This document shows positions 44,636 to 54,071 of a stretch of DNA of 64,000 bases, in pieces. Every line of letters starts with the position of its first letter. Position 1 is the first letter of the stretch. The stretch comes from Streptomyces lydicus (GTDB lineage: Bacteria > Actinomycetota > Actinomycetes > Streptomycetales > Streptomycetaceae). The notes under the pieces were generated by a model that saw nothing but the letters and a program-made list of their open reading frames with translations, was not told the origin of the DNA and ran no database searches. The position numbers and the translations under genes are program-made. The stretch covers positions 8,494,001 to 8,558,000 of the forward strand of contig NZ_RDTE01000003.1 of NCBI RefSeq assembly GCF_004125265.1, given 5' to 3'.

Positions 44636-44727
44636 GGTAGCAGCAGAAGCCGCGGATACGCACCATCGCGCGTGGGCGCGCGGCGGCACCCTTGTGCCGG
44701 ACGCCGGGCTGTAGTGCGCTGACTCTC

Positions 44728-46593
44728 ATGGTGAAGAGGAGCGTTGTTGCCGCACTGGCCGCCGCCCTGGCGACGGGGTCTCTTTTGACGGGTCCGACGG
44801 GTCCGACGGGTGCGGTGAGTCCGGCGAGTCGGGTGGGTTCGGCGAGTCCGCTGGGCTCTGCGGGTCCGATGGGGTCGGCGGGTCCGACGGGTTCGGCGGG
44901 TGCGCCGAATGCGCGCGCGGTAGCCACTGGAGCCGGCGTCGTCGCCGGCGGTTCGCCGCCGTCGGCCGGCGTGCCCCCGATGCCGGGAGTCGATCTCGAC
45001 ACCGTGACGATCCCGGAGTTGCAGGACCGCATGGCGCACGGTTCGCTCACGCCCTCGGCGCTGACCACCGCCTACCTGCGGCGGATCAAGGCCATCAACC
45101 CCAAGATCCACGCTGTGCTGCGCACCGACCCGACGGCCCTGCGCCAGGCGGCCGCCAGCGATGCCAGGCACCGGCACGGCGGCACCCGCGGCCCGCTGGA
45201 CGGCATCCCCGTTCTGCTCAAGGACAACGTCAACACCCGCGACATGCCGACCACGGCCGGGTCGTCGGCGCTGGCCGGGATCCGGCCGGACACCGATGCC
45301 CCGCTGGTGACCCGGCTGCGGGCCGCGGGGGCGGTGATCCTCGGCAAGACCAATCTGTCCGAGTGGGCGAACTTCCGGGCGGCGAAGCCGACATCGGGGT
45401 GGTCGGCGGTGGGCGGACAGACCCATAACCCGTATGTGCTGGACCGGAATCCGTGCGGGTCGTCCTCCGGATCGGCTGCCGCGCTCGCCGCCTCGTTGTC
45501 GCAGGTGGCGATCGGTACCGAGACGGACGGCTCCATCGTGTGCCCGGCCGGGATGAACGGGGTGGTCGGCCACAAACCCAGCCACGGACTGGTCAGCCAG
45601 GCCGGCGTGGTGCCGATCTCCGCCGAACAGGACACCGCGGGACCCATGGCCCGCAATGTGACCGATGCCGCGCTCACCCTTTCCGTCCTCAGTGGCGGTG
45701 AAACCTCGCACCCTGACGGAACCTCGTTTCCTGGTGGCACTTCGCGTCCTGCCGGTGGCACCTCGCTCCCCGGCGGTCGCCGCGGCACCCTCGGTCCCGT
45801 CAGGCCCCACGGCTCCCCGGCTCTCCTCGGCTCCCCGGCTCTCCTCGGCTCCCCGGACCCCCGCGGCGAGCCGACGCACCGTGGCAGTCTGCGCGGTAAG
45901 CGGATCGGTCTCTGGCGGCTGCCCTCGCTCGGGCCGGAGGTGGACGCCGTGATGACCCGCACGGCGGAGAAACTGCGTACGGCGGGGGCCGAGGTCGTGG
46001 AGGTGACCCCTCCGTATCAGCAGCGTCTCGCCGAACTCGAATTCCCGGCCCTGTACAGCGAGTTCCACCGGGACATCGACGCCTATCTCGCCACTCGCCA
46101 CGGCCCCCGGAACCTCGCCGCACTGATCGATTTCCACCGCACCCACCCGGAAGAGCGGACCTGCTTCGCCGGTCAGGAACTGTTCGAGCGGGCCCTCGTC
46201 GCGCCTCCCACCACCGACCCCGCATACCGCGCCAAGCGCGCCGAGTTGAAGGACCTTTCCCGGCGTTCCATCGACGAGACCCTGAACGCCCACCACCTGG
46301 ACGCCATCGCCGCGCCGACGAACCCGCCCGCCTGGACGACCGACTGTGCCCGCGGCGACAACGATGTGATCCCGTCCTCGACCCCCGCCGCCGTCGCCGG
46401 CTACCCGTCGTTGTCGGTGCCCGCCGGGTTCGTGAACAAGCTGCCCGTCGGCCTGCTCCTGATGGCCGGCGACCATCAGGACGCCGGACTCCTCTCGCTG
46501 GGTGCCATGGTGCAGTACCGACTGGACGCCTGGCGGGCACCGGGCTACCTGCAGTCGGTGGGGCCCGACGCCTCCCGGCGAAGGGCCGGGTGA
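44728..46593 (+). CDS. Secreted amidase (amidase signature family)
   Basis: A 621-residue exported amidase. The signal peptide is at about residues 1-25, followed by a Gly/Ser/Pro-rich linker with repeated GSAGP units (to about 60). The catalytic domain follows. The catalytic Lys is in VLLKDNVNT, and the serines are in GSSSGSAAALAAS and TETDGSIVCPAG. A Pro/Gly insert around residue 370 contains a duplicated GSPALL unit from a short DNA duplication. Family members cleave peptide or side-chain amides; many Streptomyces have similar exported forms of unknown substrate. The ATG at 44728 gives the best signal peptide; the ribosome site is weak. Confidence 0.83.
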   Translation: MVKRSVVAALAAALATGSLLTGPTGPTGAVSPASRVGSASPLGSAGPMGSAGPTGSAGAPNARAVATGAGVVAGGSPPSAGVPPMPGVDLDTVTIPELQDRMAHGSLTPSALTTAYLRRIKAINPKIHAVLRTDPTALRQAAASDARHRHGGTRGPLDGIPVLLKDNVNTRDMPTTAGSSALAGIRPDTDAPLVTRLRAAGAVILGKTNLSEWANFRAAKPTSGWSAVGGQTHNPYVLDRNPCGSSSGSAAALAASLSQVAIGTETDGSIVCPAGMNGVVGHKPSHGLVSQAGVVPISAEQDTAGPMARNVTDAALTLSVLSGGETSHPDGTSFPGGTSRPAGGTSLPGGRRGTLGPVRPHGSPALLGSPALLGSPDPRGEPTHRGSLRGKRIGLWRLPSLGPEVDAVMTRTAEKLRTAGAEVVEVTPPYQQRLAELEFPALYSEFHRDIDAYLATRHGPRNLAALIDFHRTHPEERTCFAGQELFERALVAPPTTDPAYRAKRAELKDLSRRSIDETLNAHHLDAIAAPTNPPAWTTDCARGDNDVIPSSTPAAVAGYPSLSVPAGFVNKLPVGLLLMAGDHQDAGLLSLGAMVQYRLDAWRAPGYLQSVGPDASRRRAG

Positions 46594-46984
46594 CGGCGCC
46601 CGGCCCGGCCCAGCTGCACGACACGTCCTCAAACACCCCCCTCCCCAAGCCCCGTGCATTCGCGCCGAGTTCCGGCCGTGCGACGCGTCACGGTTTGGGC
46701 CGCGCGAGAAAAGGATCTGCGGTTGATAGCGCTCCACAGCGCGGAATATCCGGTTCCGTGCGCCGGTGCGCCGGGGCGTGAGCACGATCACCGCCGTTGA
46801 ACTCTGCACCTTCCAGCGGGTGTTGTCTCGTTCGTTGCCTGATCCGACGGTGCCATTTGATGATCCGTTCGTCCCTGCCAGCATGTGGCGGCGCGGGCCG
46901 ACCTTCGGCGCGCCGGCTGAAGACCCCTCCTCTGCCGTCCAGGACAGCGGAGGAGCCGAGACGAACAGAACAGGGGAGTGGAAC
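46594..46984. other. 391-bp promoter region of the tyrosinase operon
   Basis: This lies between the secreted amidase and melC1, both rightward. It should contain the melC promoter. I see no gene and no obvious dyad. Confidence 0.5.
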
Positions 46985-47485
46985 ATGTCGCGTCCCACCC
47001 GACGCCAGGTGCTGCACGGTAGCGCCGCGGCCCTTGCCGGAGCGGCGCTCGCCGCACCGGTTGCCCTTGCCGACACCGCCGTCGCCCGCCCCGTCGGCGG
47101 CCACGGGCACCCAGCGGGCGACGGAAACCCGGGGAACGCGGGGAGCAATGGACACCCCGGGGGGCACGAAATGCCTGAGCCCTTCAACGAGATGTACCAG
47201 GGCCGACACATCGAGGGCTGGCCGGCGGACGAGCAGACCCCGGAGCACGGAAGCCATGGGAGCAGTGGACGCCGTACGGATGCCTCTGCCGGGCCGCACG
47301 ACGGCATGGACATGGACTTCGTCGTCCGCATCGACAACGACGACCTCCATGTGATGCGGAACGCGGACGGTACCTGGATCAGCCTGGTGAACCACTACGA
47401 GACGTTCACCACGCCACACACCCTGGCGCGCGCCGCCGTGCGTGAACTTCAGGGCGCCGAGCTGGTCCCGGTCGTCACCGGCTGA
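46985..47485 (+). CDS. melC1: Tyrosinase copper chaperone MelC1
   Basis: A 166-residue exported chaperone. A Tat signal (RRQVLHGSAAALAGA) precedes a Gly/His/Asn-rich stretch (about 35-62) and the conserved MelC1 core EMYQGRHIEGW ... FVVRIDNDDLHVMRNADGTW. MelC1 binds apo-tyrosinase, delivers copper and carries it through the Tat pathway. The Gly/His-rich insert and a second insert near DGMDMD make it somewhat longer than classic MelC1. The ATG at 46985 has GGGAG upstream. melC2 follows after 39 nt. Confidence 0.93.
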   Translation: MSRPTRRQVLHGSAAALAGAALAAPVALADTAVARPVGGHGHPAGDGNPGNAGSNGHPGGHEMPEPFNEMYQGRHIEGWPADEQTPEHGSHGSSGRRTDASAGPHDGMDMDFVVRIDNDDLHVMRNADGTWISLVNHYETFTTPHTLARAAVRELQGAELVPVVTG

Positions 47486-47524
47486 CGCTGTCCCTGAACA
47501 TCCCCCCACCGAGGAGTCCTCGAC

Positions 47525-48343
47525 ATGGCAGTCCGGAAGAACCAGGCGGATCTCACCGCCACCGAAAAGCGGAACTTCGTCGACGCGGTGCTGGAGCTCA
47601 AGCGCAGCGGCCGCTATGACGAGTTCATCAGCACCCACAACGCCTTCATCATCGGCGACACCGACGACGGAGAACGGACCGGCCACCGGTCCCCCTCATT
47701 CCTCCCCTGGCACCGTAGGTTCCTGCTGCAGTTCGAAGAAGCCCTGCAGAGCGTCACCCCGTCGGTCACCCTGCCTTACTGGGACTGGACCGTCGACCGC
47801 ACACCCCGCAGCTCCCTGTGGGCTGACGACTTCCTCGGCGGTGACGGGCGCACTGGTGACGGCCGGGTGGCTTCGGGGGCGTTCGCCTTCAGCAACGGCA
47901 AGTGGTCGATGAACATACGCGTTGACGGCCGGACGTTCCTGCGCCGCTCGCTCGGCACCGGGGTCCGCGAACTGCCGACCCGGGCCGAAGTGGACCGCGT
48001 ACTCGCCATGTCCACCTACGACGCCGCCCCCTGGAACAGCTCCTCCGAGGGCTTCCGCAACAACATCGAGGGCTGGCGCGGCCCGAACCTGCACAACCGC
48101 GTGCACGTCTGGGTCGGCGGGCAGATGACCACGGGTGCCTCGCCCAACGATCCCGTCTTCTGGCTGCACCACTGTTTCATCGACAAGCTGTGGGCCGACT
48201 GGCAGCGGCTGCATCCCAAGTCGGGGTATCTGCCGACCGGCAACACACCCGACGTCGTCGACCTCCACGACACGATGAAGCCGTGGAACGACATCACACC
48301 GGCCGATTTGCTGGATCACACCAAGTTCTACACGTATGCATGA
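47525..48343 (+). CDS. melC2: Tyrosinase MelC2
   Basis: A 272-residue type 3 copper oxidase converting tyrosine to dopa and dopaquinone, leading to melanin. CuA ligands are visible: His38 in THNAF, and the two His of GHRSPSFLPWHRRF. CuB ligands are in LHNRVHVWVGG and FWLHHCFIDKLW. It has no signal peptide of its own and is carried out by MelC1. Length matches Streptomyces MelC2. GAGGAG lies a few bases before the ATG at 47525. Confidence 0.95.
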   Translation: MAVRKNQADLTATEKRNFVDAVLELKRSGRYDEFISTHNAFIIGDTDDGERTGHRSPSFLPWHRRFLLQFEEALQSVTPSVTLPYWDWTVDRTPRSSLWADDFLGGDGRTGDGRVASGAFAFSNGKWSMNIRVDGRTFLRRSLGTGVRELPTRAEVDRVLAMSTYDAAPWNSSSEGFRNNIEGWRGPNLHNRVHVWVGGQMTTGASPNDPVFWLHHCFIDKLWADWQRLHPKSGYLPTGNTPDVVDLHDTMKPWNDITPADLLDHTKFYTYA

Positions 48344-48792
48344 CAGGGGCATGACAGAATCACCGGTCTCCGTGCTCTGATGTCACCCGACCTGGTGGCC
48401 GACCCGGCGCCTGGCTCGGTGCTCGACTCAACGCCGGGGGTGGGAGCCGCAAGTCCCCGGAGGCGCCCGCGATCTGCGGCCTCGCATCCGATCGTGTGAC
48501 CCACCTGCCGGCGCGGCCTCGCGCGCTACTGCGCGGGGCCGTGCCGGTGCTCTGGGCAAGCGGGAACGGTAACGGAACTTGCTGTGCCGAGTTGCGCACT
48601 GAATGTGTTTGCGGGTGTCCAGTCCGCGCGGCAGTGGCGCAGCTCCGGCGGAGCCCTGGCCTGGCGAAATGACGGAATGGCGGGATGGCGGAAGGGCGGA
48701 TGCCCGGGATGAGGCATCCCGGGCATCCGGTGGGTTGCAGGCTTGGCCGTCAGGAGGTGACGGTCATCAGTGGCGGCTGTTGGCCGTTGGCC
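48344..48792. other. 449-bp convergent gap
   Basis: This lies between melC2 and the leftward Gly/Tyr-rich gene. It contains a strong hairpin at 48696-48728. No coding sequence is supported. Confidence 0.6.
48696..48728. terminator. Bidirectional hairpin terminator
   Basis: A perfect 15-bp inverted repeat (48696-48710 and 48714-48728) with a 3-nt loop lies between convergent melC2 and the Gly/Tyr-rich gene. It is among the strongest hairpins in the window. Confidence 0.75.
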
Positions 48793-49065
48793 TTAGTAGA
48801 CGACGATGACGCTGGGGCTGAAGCCGTAGCCGTAGTAGCCCCCCAGGCCGTAGTAGTCGCCATAGCCGTAGTCGTAGCCGTAGCCATAGTCGTTGCCGTA
48901 GCGGTTGCCCCAGTCATGGCCGCCGCCGTGGCTGGAGTAGCTGAATGGCGCATGTGTCGGGGCAGTGGCGGCGGCTGTCCCGGCGGTAGCGACCGCTGCG
49001 CCACCAGCCAGCAGGAGCCCTCCTGCGGTCAGCGCGATGGCTCGTGTCAATCGATTGGTGGACAT
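48793..49065 (-). CDS. Secreted Gly/Tyr-rich small protein
   Basis: A 90-residue exported protein. The signal peptide spans about residues 1-32 (TRAIALTAGGLLLAGGAAVA). The mature part begins with HAPFSYSSHGGGHDWGNRYG and continues with a run of YGYG, DYGYGDYYG and GGYYGYG units. It ends in hydrophobic SPSVIVVY. More than a dozen tyrosines fall in about 40 residues. It does not match a family I know; composition recalls structural Gly/Tyr proteins that are cross-linked. It faces the tyrosinase operon. AGAAGGTG lies about 9 nt before the ATG at 49065. Confidence 0.75.
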   Translation of the reverse strand: MSTNRLTRAIALTAGGLLLAGGAAVATAGTAAATAPTHAPFSYSSHGGGHDWGNRYGNDYGYGYDYGYGDYYGLGGYYGYGFSPSVIVVY

Positions 49066-49789
49066 GGGTCCACACCTTCTTATTGCTAGGGATGTGGCGG
49101 CCCGCCACCCGATGGTGAGATCTCGCCGCAAGCGAGAACCAGAGATTCGGGGGCTTCTCCCCTGGGTGATCCGCCTCCAGACGACTGTCCAGGCGAGTCG
49201 GTTTTGCCGCTTATGTGCCTCTTATGTGGAGCTTACACCTTGCCCTTGAAGCGTCTCAAATGAGAGATGGGCTATACATCCAATGATGTCCGGTTGGGTG
49301 CTGATCGGCTGCTGGGTGCACCCACTCAGCTGGGTTGTCCGCCGCCACAGGCGCACTGCTCTCCTCCGTCTCCTCCTTGCGAGCAGCGCTGCCGCGGGAA
49401 CCTTCCTGTGAGCTCCCCTTGAACGTCTTCCGGGCCGAACACCGCGTGCCCGGCAGCAGTCAATACGGTGGTTGCCTCGCGGCCTGACGAGTGTGGCGCG
49501 CCGCGGACCATCGCGGTATCGAGCCCGTTGCCTCGCACGGATCAGCGAGATCCTTCATCGACTCCCTTGCACGTCTGAACTCCTGCACCTCTCAACGCCG
49601 GTATGAACTGCCGTACTACCACTGAGTCCCGTACCACCGATCTCCTGCACCACTGCACTCCTGGCCGCTGCGGTCTCGATGACGCGAATCCTCGGAAGTA
49701 TCGGGCACGGTGCAGCACAGCACAGCACAGCACAGCACAGCACGGCACGGCGCAGCACGACAGGGCACGAGACGACACTCGGAGGTTGG
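49066..49789. other. 724-bp gap with doubtful small frames
   Basis: This lies between the Gly/Tyr-rich gene and the hydrolase remnant. It holds the promoter of the former and a (CAGCA)n pentamer run at about 49713-49742. A 70-codon leftward frame (49326-49538) ending in a Gly/Cys-rich tail has no ribosome site and is not called. Confidence 0.5.
49713..49742. repeat. CAGCA pentamer microsatellite
   Basis: Six tandem CAGCA units lie just beyond the hydrolase remnant. A degenerate continuation (CGGCA, CGCAGCA) runs to about 49770. Confidence 0.85.
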
Positions 49790-50320
49790 CTACCCCGCCG
49801 GGGCTTCGGAAGCAGGCCGGCTCGGCATCTTCAGCAAGGTGGCCAGATAGCCGGGGCACTCTTCGACCACAAGGTGTCCGGTCCCGGGAATCCCCCCCCA
49901 GGTCGATGCCGAGGGCGGCGTGCACCGCGCCCATCACCGCTACCGGTCCGGACGAGCGCTTCTCGATGACCTCGCTCAGCCATGCGCCGTACCAGGACAA
50001 CCGGCCGCCGGAGACTCCATGTTCGCCCGAACTGAGACCGGGCTGACCGGGGACGTCCACCAGCAGGACCCGGTAACCGGCGGCGACCAGGGCGGTGGCC
50101 AGAGGCAGGGACGCGGCGGTGTTGAAGTTGCTGCCCGGGACGAACACGACCGTCGTTTCACCGGAGCGGGTGAGAAACCAGACGGGTTTCTGCGCCGTTC
50201 GCGGTCGTCATCTTGCCTTCGTGCGGCACTTGCCAAGCATCGAGCTGGTCGAGGCGCCAGCGTCGGATGAGCGCCCTGCCTGCCGTACTGCGGTAGATGG
50301 AGTCCACTGGTGGAGTATCG
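49790..50320 (-). pseudogene. Alpha/beta hydrolase pseudogene
   Basis: Leftward fragments of one hydrolase occur in different frames. The N-terminal SIYRSTAGRALIRRWRLDQ ends in a stop near 50165. The next frame carries TTVVFVPGSNFNTAASLPLA and DVPGQPGLS (to about 49915). A last frame near 49795-49870 carries GHLVVEECPGYLATLL, which is the catalytic-His end. The nucleophile elbow (about AVMGAVHAA) lacks the Ser motif, and the middle of the protein is deleted. Frameshifts plus deletion indicate an inactive remnant. Confidence 0.65.
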
Positions 50321-50436
50321 CGTGTCGTGCTGGACGGTGAGTGCCAAAAGCCCTACGGGATAGGTAGGTTCAGCGGCTGGCGGCACTACGGGCCTCGACC
50401 GGGGTGCCGGGCCGCCGGCTGGCTAGAGTGGCTGCT

Positions 50437-51264
50437 ATGAGCGAGCATCCCGGACCTCGGACCGTGTCGCCGGTGCTGCTCGGCGCGGGTGGCGGCGACG
50501 GTGACTGGTTGCCCGTCACCGCCGGCGAGTCGCGAGCCGTTGTCTTCCGTAGTGCGGACGCTGCCCGGTACGCCAAATGCGTGCCTGCTGTCGACGCCGT
50601 CGGCCTGAAGGCCGAGCGCGACCGGATCGCATGGCTGGGCGGCCAGGGCATACCGGGACCTCGTGTGCTCGACTGGCATTCCGGTAGTGCGGGTGCCTGC
50701 CTGGTGACCAGTGCCGTCCCTGGCGTGCCCGCTGACCAAGTGTCCGCCGCGGACCTGCGAGACGCCTGGGAAAGCATCGCGGACGCCGTCCTTCGGGTGC
50801 ACGAGGTTCCCGTGGGGGAGTGCCCGTTCCGCCGGGGGCTGGACGCCATGGTCGACGCGGCGCGCGACGTCGTGACCCGCGAGGCGGTGAACCCGGAATT
50901 CCTTCCCGTCGAACAGCAGCGCACCCCGGCCGCGGAACTGCTGGCGCGCCTCGTCCCGCAGATTGCGCGGCGACGGGGCCAAGAGGCCGTCGACAGGGTC
51001 GTCTGCCACGGGGATCTGTGCCTGCCCAACATCATTCTCGACCCGCAGACGCTTAACGTGGCGGGCTTTATCGACCTGGGTCGCCTCGGGCTTGCCGACC
51101 GTTACGCAGACCTTGCGCTGCTGCTCGCCAATGCACGCGAGACATGGCCGGACGAGGAGCAGGCGCGGGCCGCGGACCGGGCGTTCGCCGAGAGGTACGG
51201 CATCACCCTCGACCACGACCGCCTGCGCTTCTACCTCCATCTCGACCCGCTGACCTGGGGTTAG
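50437..51264 (+). CDS. Aminoglycoside O-phosphotransferase, APH(3'') type
   Basis: A 275-residue kinase closest in pattern to streptomycin 3''-phosphotransferases (Streptomyces griseus APH and StrA). The catalytic loop CHGDLCLPNIIL contains HGD and Asn; DLGRLGLADRYADLALLL is the metal-binding DxGR segment typical of APH(3'')/APH(3'). The N-lobe has the ATP lysine (AKCVPAVD). It would phosphorylate streptomycin-type aminoglycosides and give resistance if expressed. No streptomycin biosynthesis genes are seen, so it is probably a stand-alone resistance or decoy gene. The ATG at 50437 is chosen by N-terminus; the ribosome site is weak. Confidence 0.85.
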   Translation: MSEHPGPRTVSPVLLGAGGGDGDWLPVTAGESRAVVFRSADAARYAKCVPAVDAVGLKAERDRIAWLGGQGIPGPRVLDWHSGSAGACLVTSAVPGVPADQVSAADLRDAWESIADAVLRVHEVPVGECPFRRGLDAMVDAARDVVTREAVNPEFLPVEQQRTPAAELLARLVPQIARRRGQEAVDRVVCHGDLCLPNIILDPQTLNVAGFIDLGRLGLADRYADLALLLANARETWPDEEQARAADRAFAERYGITLDHDRLRFYLHLDPLTWG

Positions 51265-51382
51265 CCCTGTCTCCCGCGGCCTGGGCATCCCCGCTCCCGC
51301 TCGTACGTGATGTGTGGTGATCAACGTCAGTGCGCGGCGTGGCCGATCCAATCGAGGAGTAGTAGGCCCTCGGGGCCGTAGC

Positions 51383-52669
51383 TCAGTCGGTGATGTCCGC
51401 TATCTCCCGGCTGCGGCCCGCCCGCTGGATCACGTACGGCATGGCGAGACCGGCTGCGACGAACACACCGCCCATCACGAGCCAGCCGAGCGCTCCCCAG
51501 GTCACACAGAGCAGGCCCAGCAGACTCGGTGCGACCACGTAGCACAGGCCCATGCCCAGGCCGAACACTCCGGAGTACTGGCCCTGGGCGTGTGCGGGAG
51601 CCAGCCGGAACCGCAGCTCCAGCGATCCGGCCGCATGCCACAGCGAGCCCACCGTATGAAGGGCGACGCCGACCATCATGATCGTCACGGCGACCCAGCC
51701 GGATGCTCCGGAGGTTGTGGCAATGACCGCCATGCCGATCAGGAACGCCAGCCCAGCGCGGCGGGTGGCTCGGCCGGCGACCGTGCTGCCCTTGACCCCG
51801 CGACTCGTCCTGATCTGCAGGAACACCACCATCACGGTGTTGACGGCGATGGCCAGGCCGACGAACCAGCGCGGTGCGTCCGTGTGCAGCACCACCCACA
51901 GCGGCAGGGCGAACGACAGCACCTCGCTCTGGATCCACATGGTGCCGTCGAGCACGACGAACGCCACGTACGGCTTGTCCTTGAGCGCGATCCATCTGCC
52001 CTCCTCGCGCGGGGACGGCAGGGGCTGCAGCTTCGGCAGCTTGACCAGGACGGCGGCACTGCCGATGAATGTCAGCGCATTGGCGAAGATGAGGGCACGG
52101 TAGGCGAGGCCGCTTCCGATCTGCACCACTGCACCGGCCGCCAGGGCGCCGAACGTGCCGGCGAGCATGGCCACCGATCTCAGGTAGGAGCGGAACTTCG
52201 GCACCTCGTCACCGCCGAAGCGACGGATCATCGGGCCACGTGCCGCACCGCCGGACGATCCGGCGAGGTCCGTCACGGCCACAGCCAGGACGAACGACCA
52301 TAACGAGTGGGCGAACAGCAACGACGTCATGGAAGCGGCCTGGATCAATAAGGTGGTCAGAAAGATGCCCTTCGGGCCGCGGCGGTCGGCGAGATGTCCT
52401 ACCGGGATACCGGCGATCAGACCCACCACCCCCGCGGCACTGAGGCCGAGCCCGACCTGCCCGATGGACAGGTGGATCACCCGCAGGGCGTACAGCGGCA
52501 CGGTTGTCAGGAAGGCTGCTGTGCCGAGCTGGTTCACGAAGCCGGCAAGAGCCAGCCTCCGCTGGGGGCCGGGCTCCAGTAGCAGTCCTCGCCGTACTGG
52601 CCATGGCCGTTTTGCGTTGCGGTTTTCCTCGGGAGTGACGTCGATTGACGCGGTGGGGGATTGATTCAT
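51383..52669 (-). CDS. Major facilitator superfamily transporter
   Basis: A 428-residue membrane protein with 12 predicted helices. The MFS loop 2-3 motif is GHLADRRGPKGIFLTT. An extended cytoplasmic loop (LQPLPSPREEGRWIAL) lies at mid-protein. The family exports drugs or metabolites by proton exchange; the substrate is unknown. The ATG at 52669 has GGAG 6 nt upstream; longer frames begin in non-hydrophobic sequence. It is convergent with the APH(3'')-type gene. Confidence 0.85.
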   Translation of the reverse strand: MNQSPTASIDVTPEENRNAKRPWPVRRGLLLEPGPQRRLALAGFVNQLGTAAFLTTVPLYALRVIHLSIGQVGLGLSAAGVVGLIAGIPVGHLADRRGPKGIFLTTLLIQAASMTSLLFAHSLWSFVLAVAVTDLAGSSGGAARGPMIRRFGGDEVPKFRSYLRSVAMLAGTFGALAAGAVVQIGSGLAYRALIFANALTFIGSAAVLVKLPKLQPLPSPREEGRWIALKDKPYVAFVVLDGTMWIQSEVLSFALPLWVVLHTDAPRWFVGLAIAVNTVMVVFLQIRTSRGVKGSTVAGRATRRAGLAFLIGMAVIATTSGASGWVAVTIMMVGVALHTVGSLWHAAGSLELRFRLAPAHAQGQYSGVFGLGMGLCYVVAPSLLGLLCVTWGALGWLVMGGVFVAAGLAMPYVIQRAGRSREIADITD

Positions 52670-53551
52670 CCTGTACTCCAATGCCGGTAGATCGTGCCGT
52701 GCCGAGATCGGGGATGCGCATGCGAAGGCGGTGTGCCGCATGGCTCCGTTGCGAGGATCACGAAGGGTGAGCCGAACGCTGAGAAGCTGAGCGATCACGG
52801 TCGCCTCTTCCCAACAGCCCCCGCACCGGGCAGGTTCGGGGAGCGGCAAGCATGGAGTATGCCCAGGTGAGAGCCCAGCTGAGAAGCCATCTGGTGCCGG
52901 GGGAAGGTCACAGCGAAATCGGGAATCTGCGCATGGCGTGCCCGGTTATGGAAAGTGGTGCTTCCCCCTCATGGACGCCTGTCAAAAGCGGAGTCAGAGG
53001 AGGGGAGCGGTGGCGGTAACAGTGCCGGGAGAACAGCGGGCCGTAGGGCGCGGCGTCCGTGTTCGTGTCGGCGTCCGGGATACGGGCCAGCTGCCGCTGC
53101 CTTGCGCCGTCTGGCCGGCGAGGCGATTCAGTCAACGTCGGGCGGGGTGCGAAGAGGGAGAGAGGGAGCGGGAAGGCGGCATACACCCAGCAGGAGTGAG
53201 GTCGCCACAAAGGAAAGCGCGCATGACGCGCGCAACCGAACAAAAATTCACCATCCGGCAGGGCTATTGCGCCGGGGTGAGCCAAGGCGCAATCACGTCC
53301 ATGAGTTCAATTCGTGCCCAGGGCTCATGGAAAAGCGTCCGATGTTCGGTAAATTGGGCATCTCGGTATCGCGACATCTCGGTATCGCGGTGTCGCGTGT
53401 CGTGGTATCTCCACCCCGGACGCTGCACTTCCCACGAAGGGGGAGCGAGCCGTCACCGTCAGACGAAGTAGCCACCGGTCGGCCCGGACACGTCGTTCTC
53501 GACCGTTCACGCAGTACCCATTCCATCACCCAAAGGATTCGGAGTAGGTCA
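52670..53551. other. 882-bp divergent region
   Basis: This lies between the MFS gene and the I36-like gene. It contains a cluster of CTCGGTATCGCG-type short repeats at about 53360-53405 and a less GC-rich stretch (53220-53300). Frames crossing it lack ribosome sites or family resemblance. No gene is called. Confidence 0.5.
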
Positions 53552-53947
53552 TTGTTCCGCAAGCGTGAAAAAGCCTTTGCAAGCTTCGCCGTCGCCCTCG
53601 TACTCGGCGCTGTCGGCTCCATGCCCCCGGCACAGGCAGCGTCGAGGTGTCCGGAGGAAAGCCTCTGCTCCTACAGCGGGCCTGGGCTCTCGGGTGACGT
53701 CACCGTTATTCCTGCCTCGCATATCGAGAAGGCGGGCGCCGATGGTGTGAAGCTGCCGACTTCGGCACGGTCGTTCGCCAACGGGACACATTTCGCTCTT
53801 CGTTATGGTCCAGCCCGGCGGGCGATCTGCGTCCGATTCCCTTGCTACCAGTACGCCACGCTCGGGAAAATCGCCCCGGGCGCCCAGCTGCCGTCCCTCC
53901 CCTACGCCGAGAGAACCCTCACGGTGGGGCGGGACTTCGGAGACTGA
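53552..53947 (+). CDS. Secreted protein resembling peptidase inhibitor family I36
   Basis: A 131-residue exported protein. The signal peptide spans about residues 1-31 (AFASFAVALVLGAVGSM, AQAAS). The mature part starts RCPEESLCSYSGPGLSGDV, the Cys-x-Cys beta-gamma-crystallin-like opening of I36/SMPI-type inhibitors. ARSFANGTHFALR and a second Cys pair (ICVRFPCYQY) follow. Streptomyces uses such proteins as metalloprotease inhibitors, but many members are uncharacterised. The TTG at 53552 has GGAGTAGG about 7 nt upstream and gives the right signal peptide. Confidence 0.75.
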   Translation: MFRKREKAFASFAVALVLGAVGSMPPAQAASRCPEESLCSYSGPGLSGDVTVIPASHIEKAGADGVKLPTSARSFANGTHFALRYGPARRAICVRFPCYQYATLGKIAPGAQLPSLPYAERTLTVGRDFGD

Positions 53948-54071
53948 CCGACGCCATCGGGTGTAGCGCTCGGTGTGACGCTCGGGAGGGACGTACCTGG
54001 GGCGCGCCCGGCATGGCATGCATGCCTGTCGGTGGTGGTTGTGAACCAGCCCGTGACACGTCGACCATCAC

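Noticed and set aside
51375..51394. A stretch like the 5' end and D-arm of a tRNA (GGGGCCGTAGCTCAGTCGGT) at the end of the MFS gene.
   Set aside because: The following sequence forms no anticodon or T-arm and continues as the transporter coding sequence, so it is not a tRNA gene. A tRNA fragment or attachment-site remnant cannot be shown.
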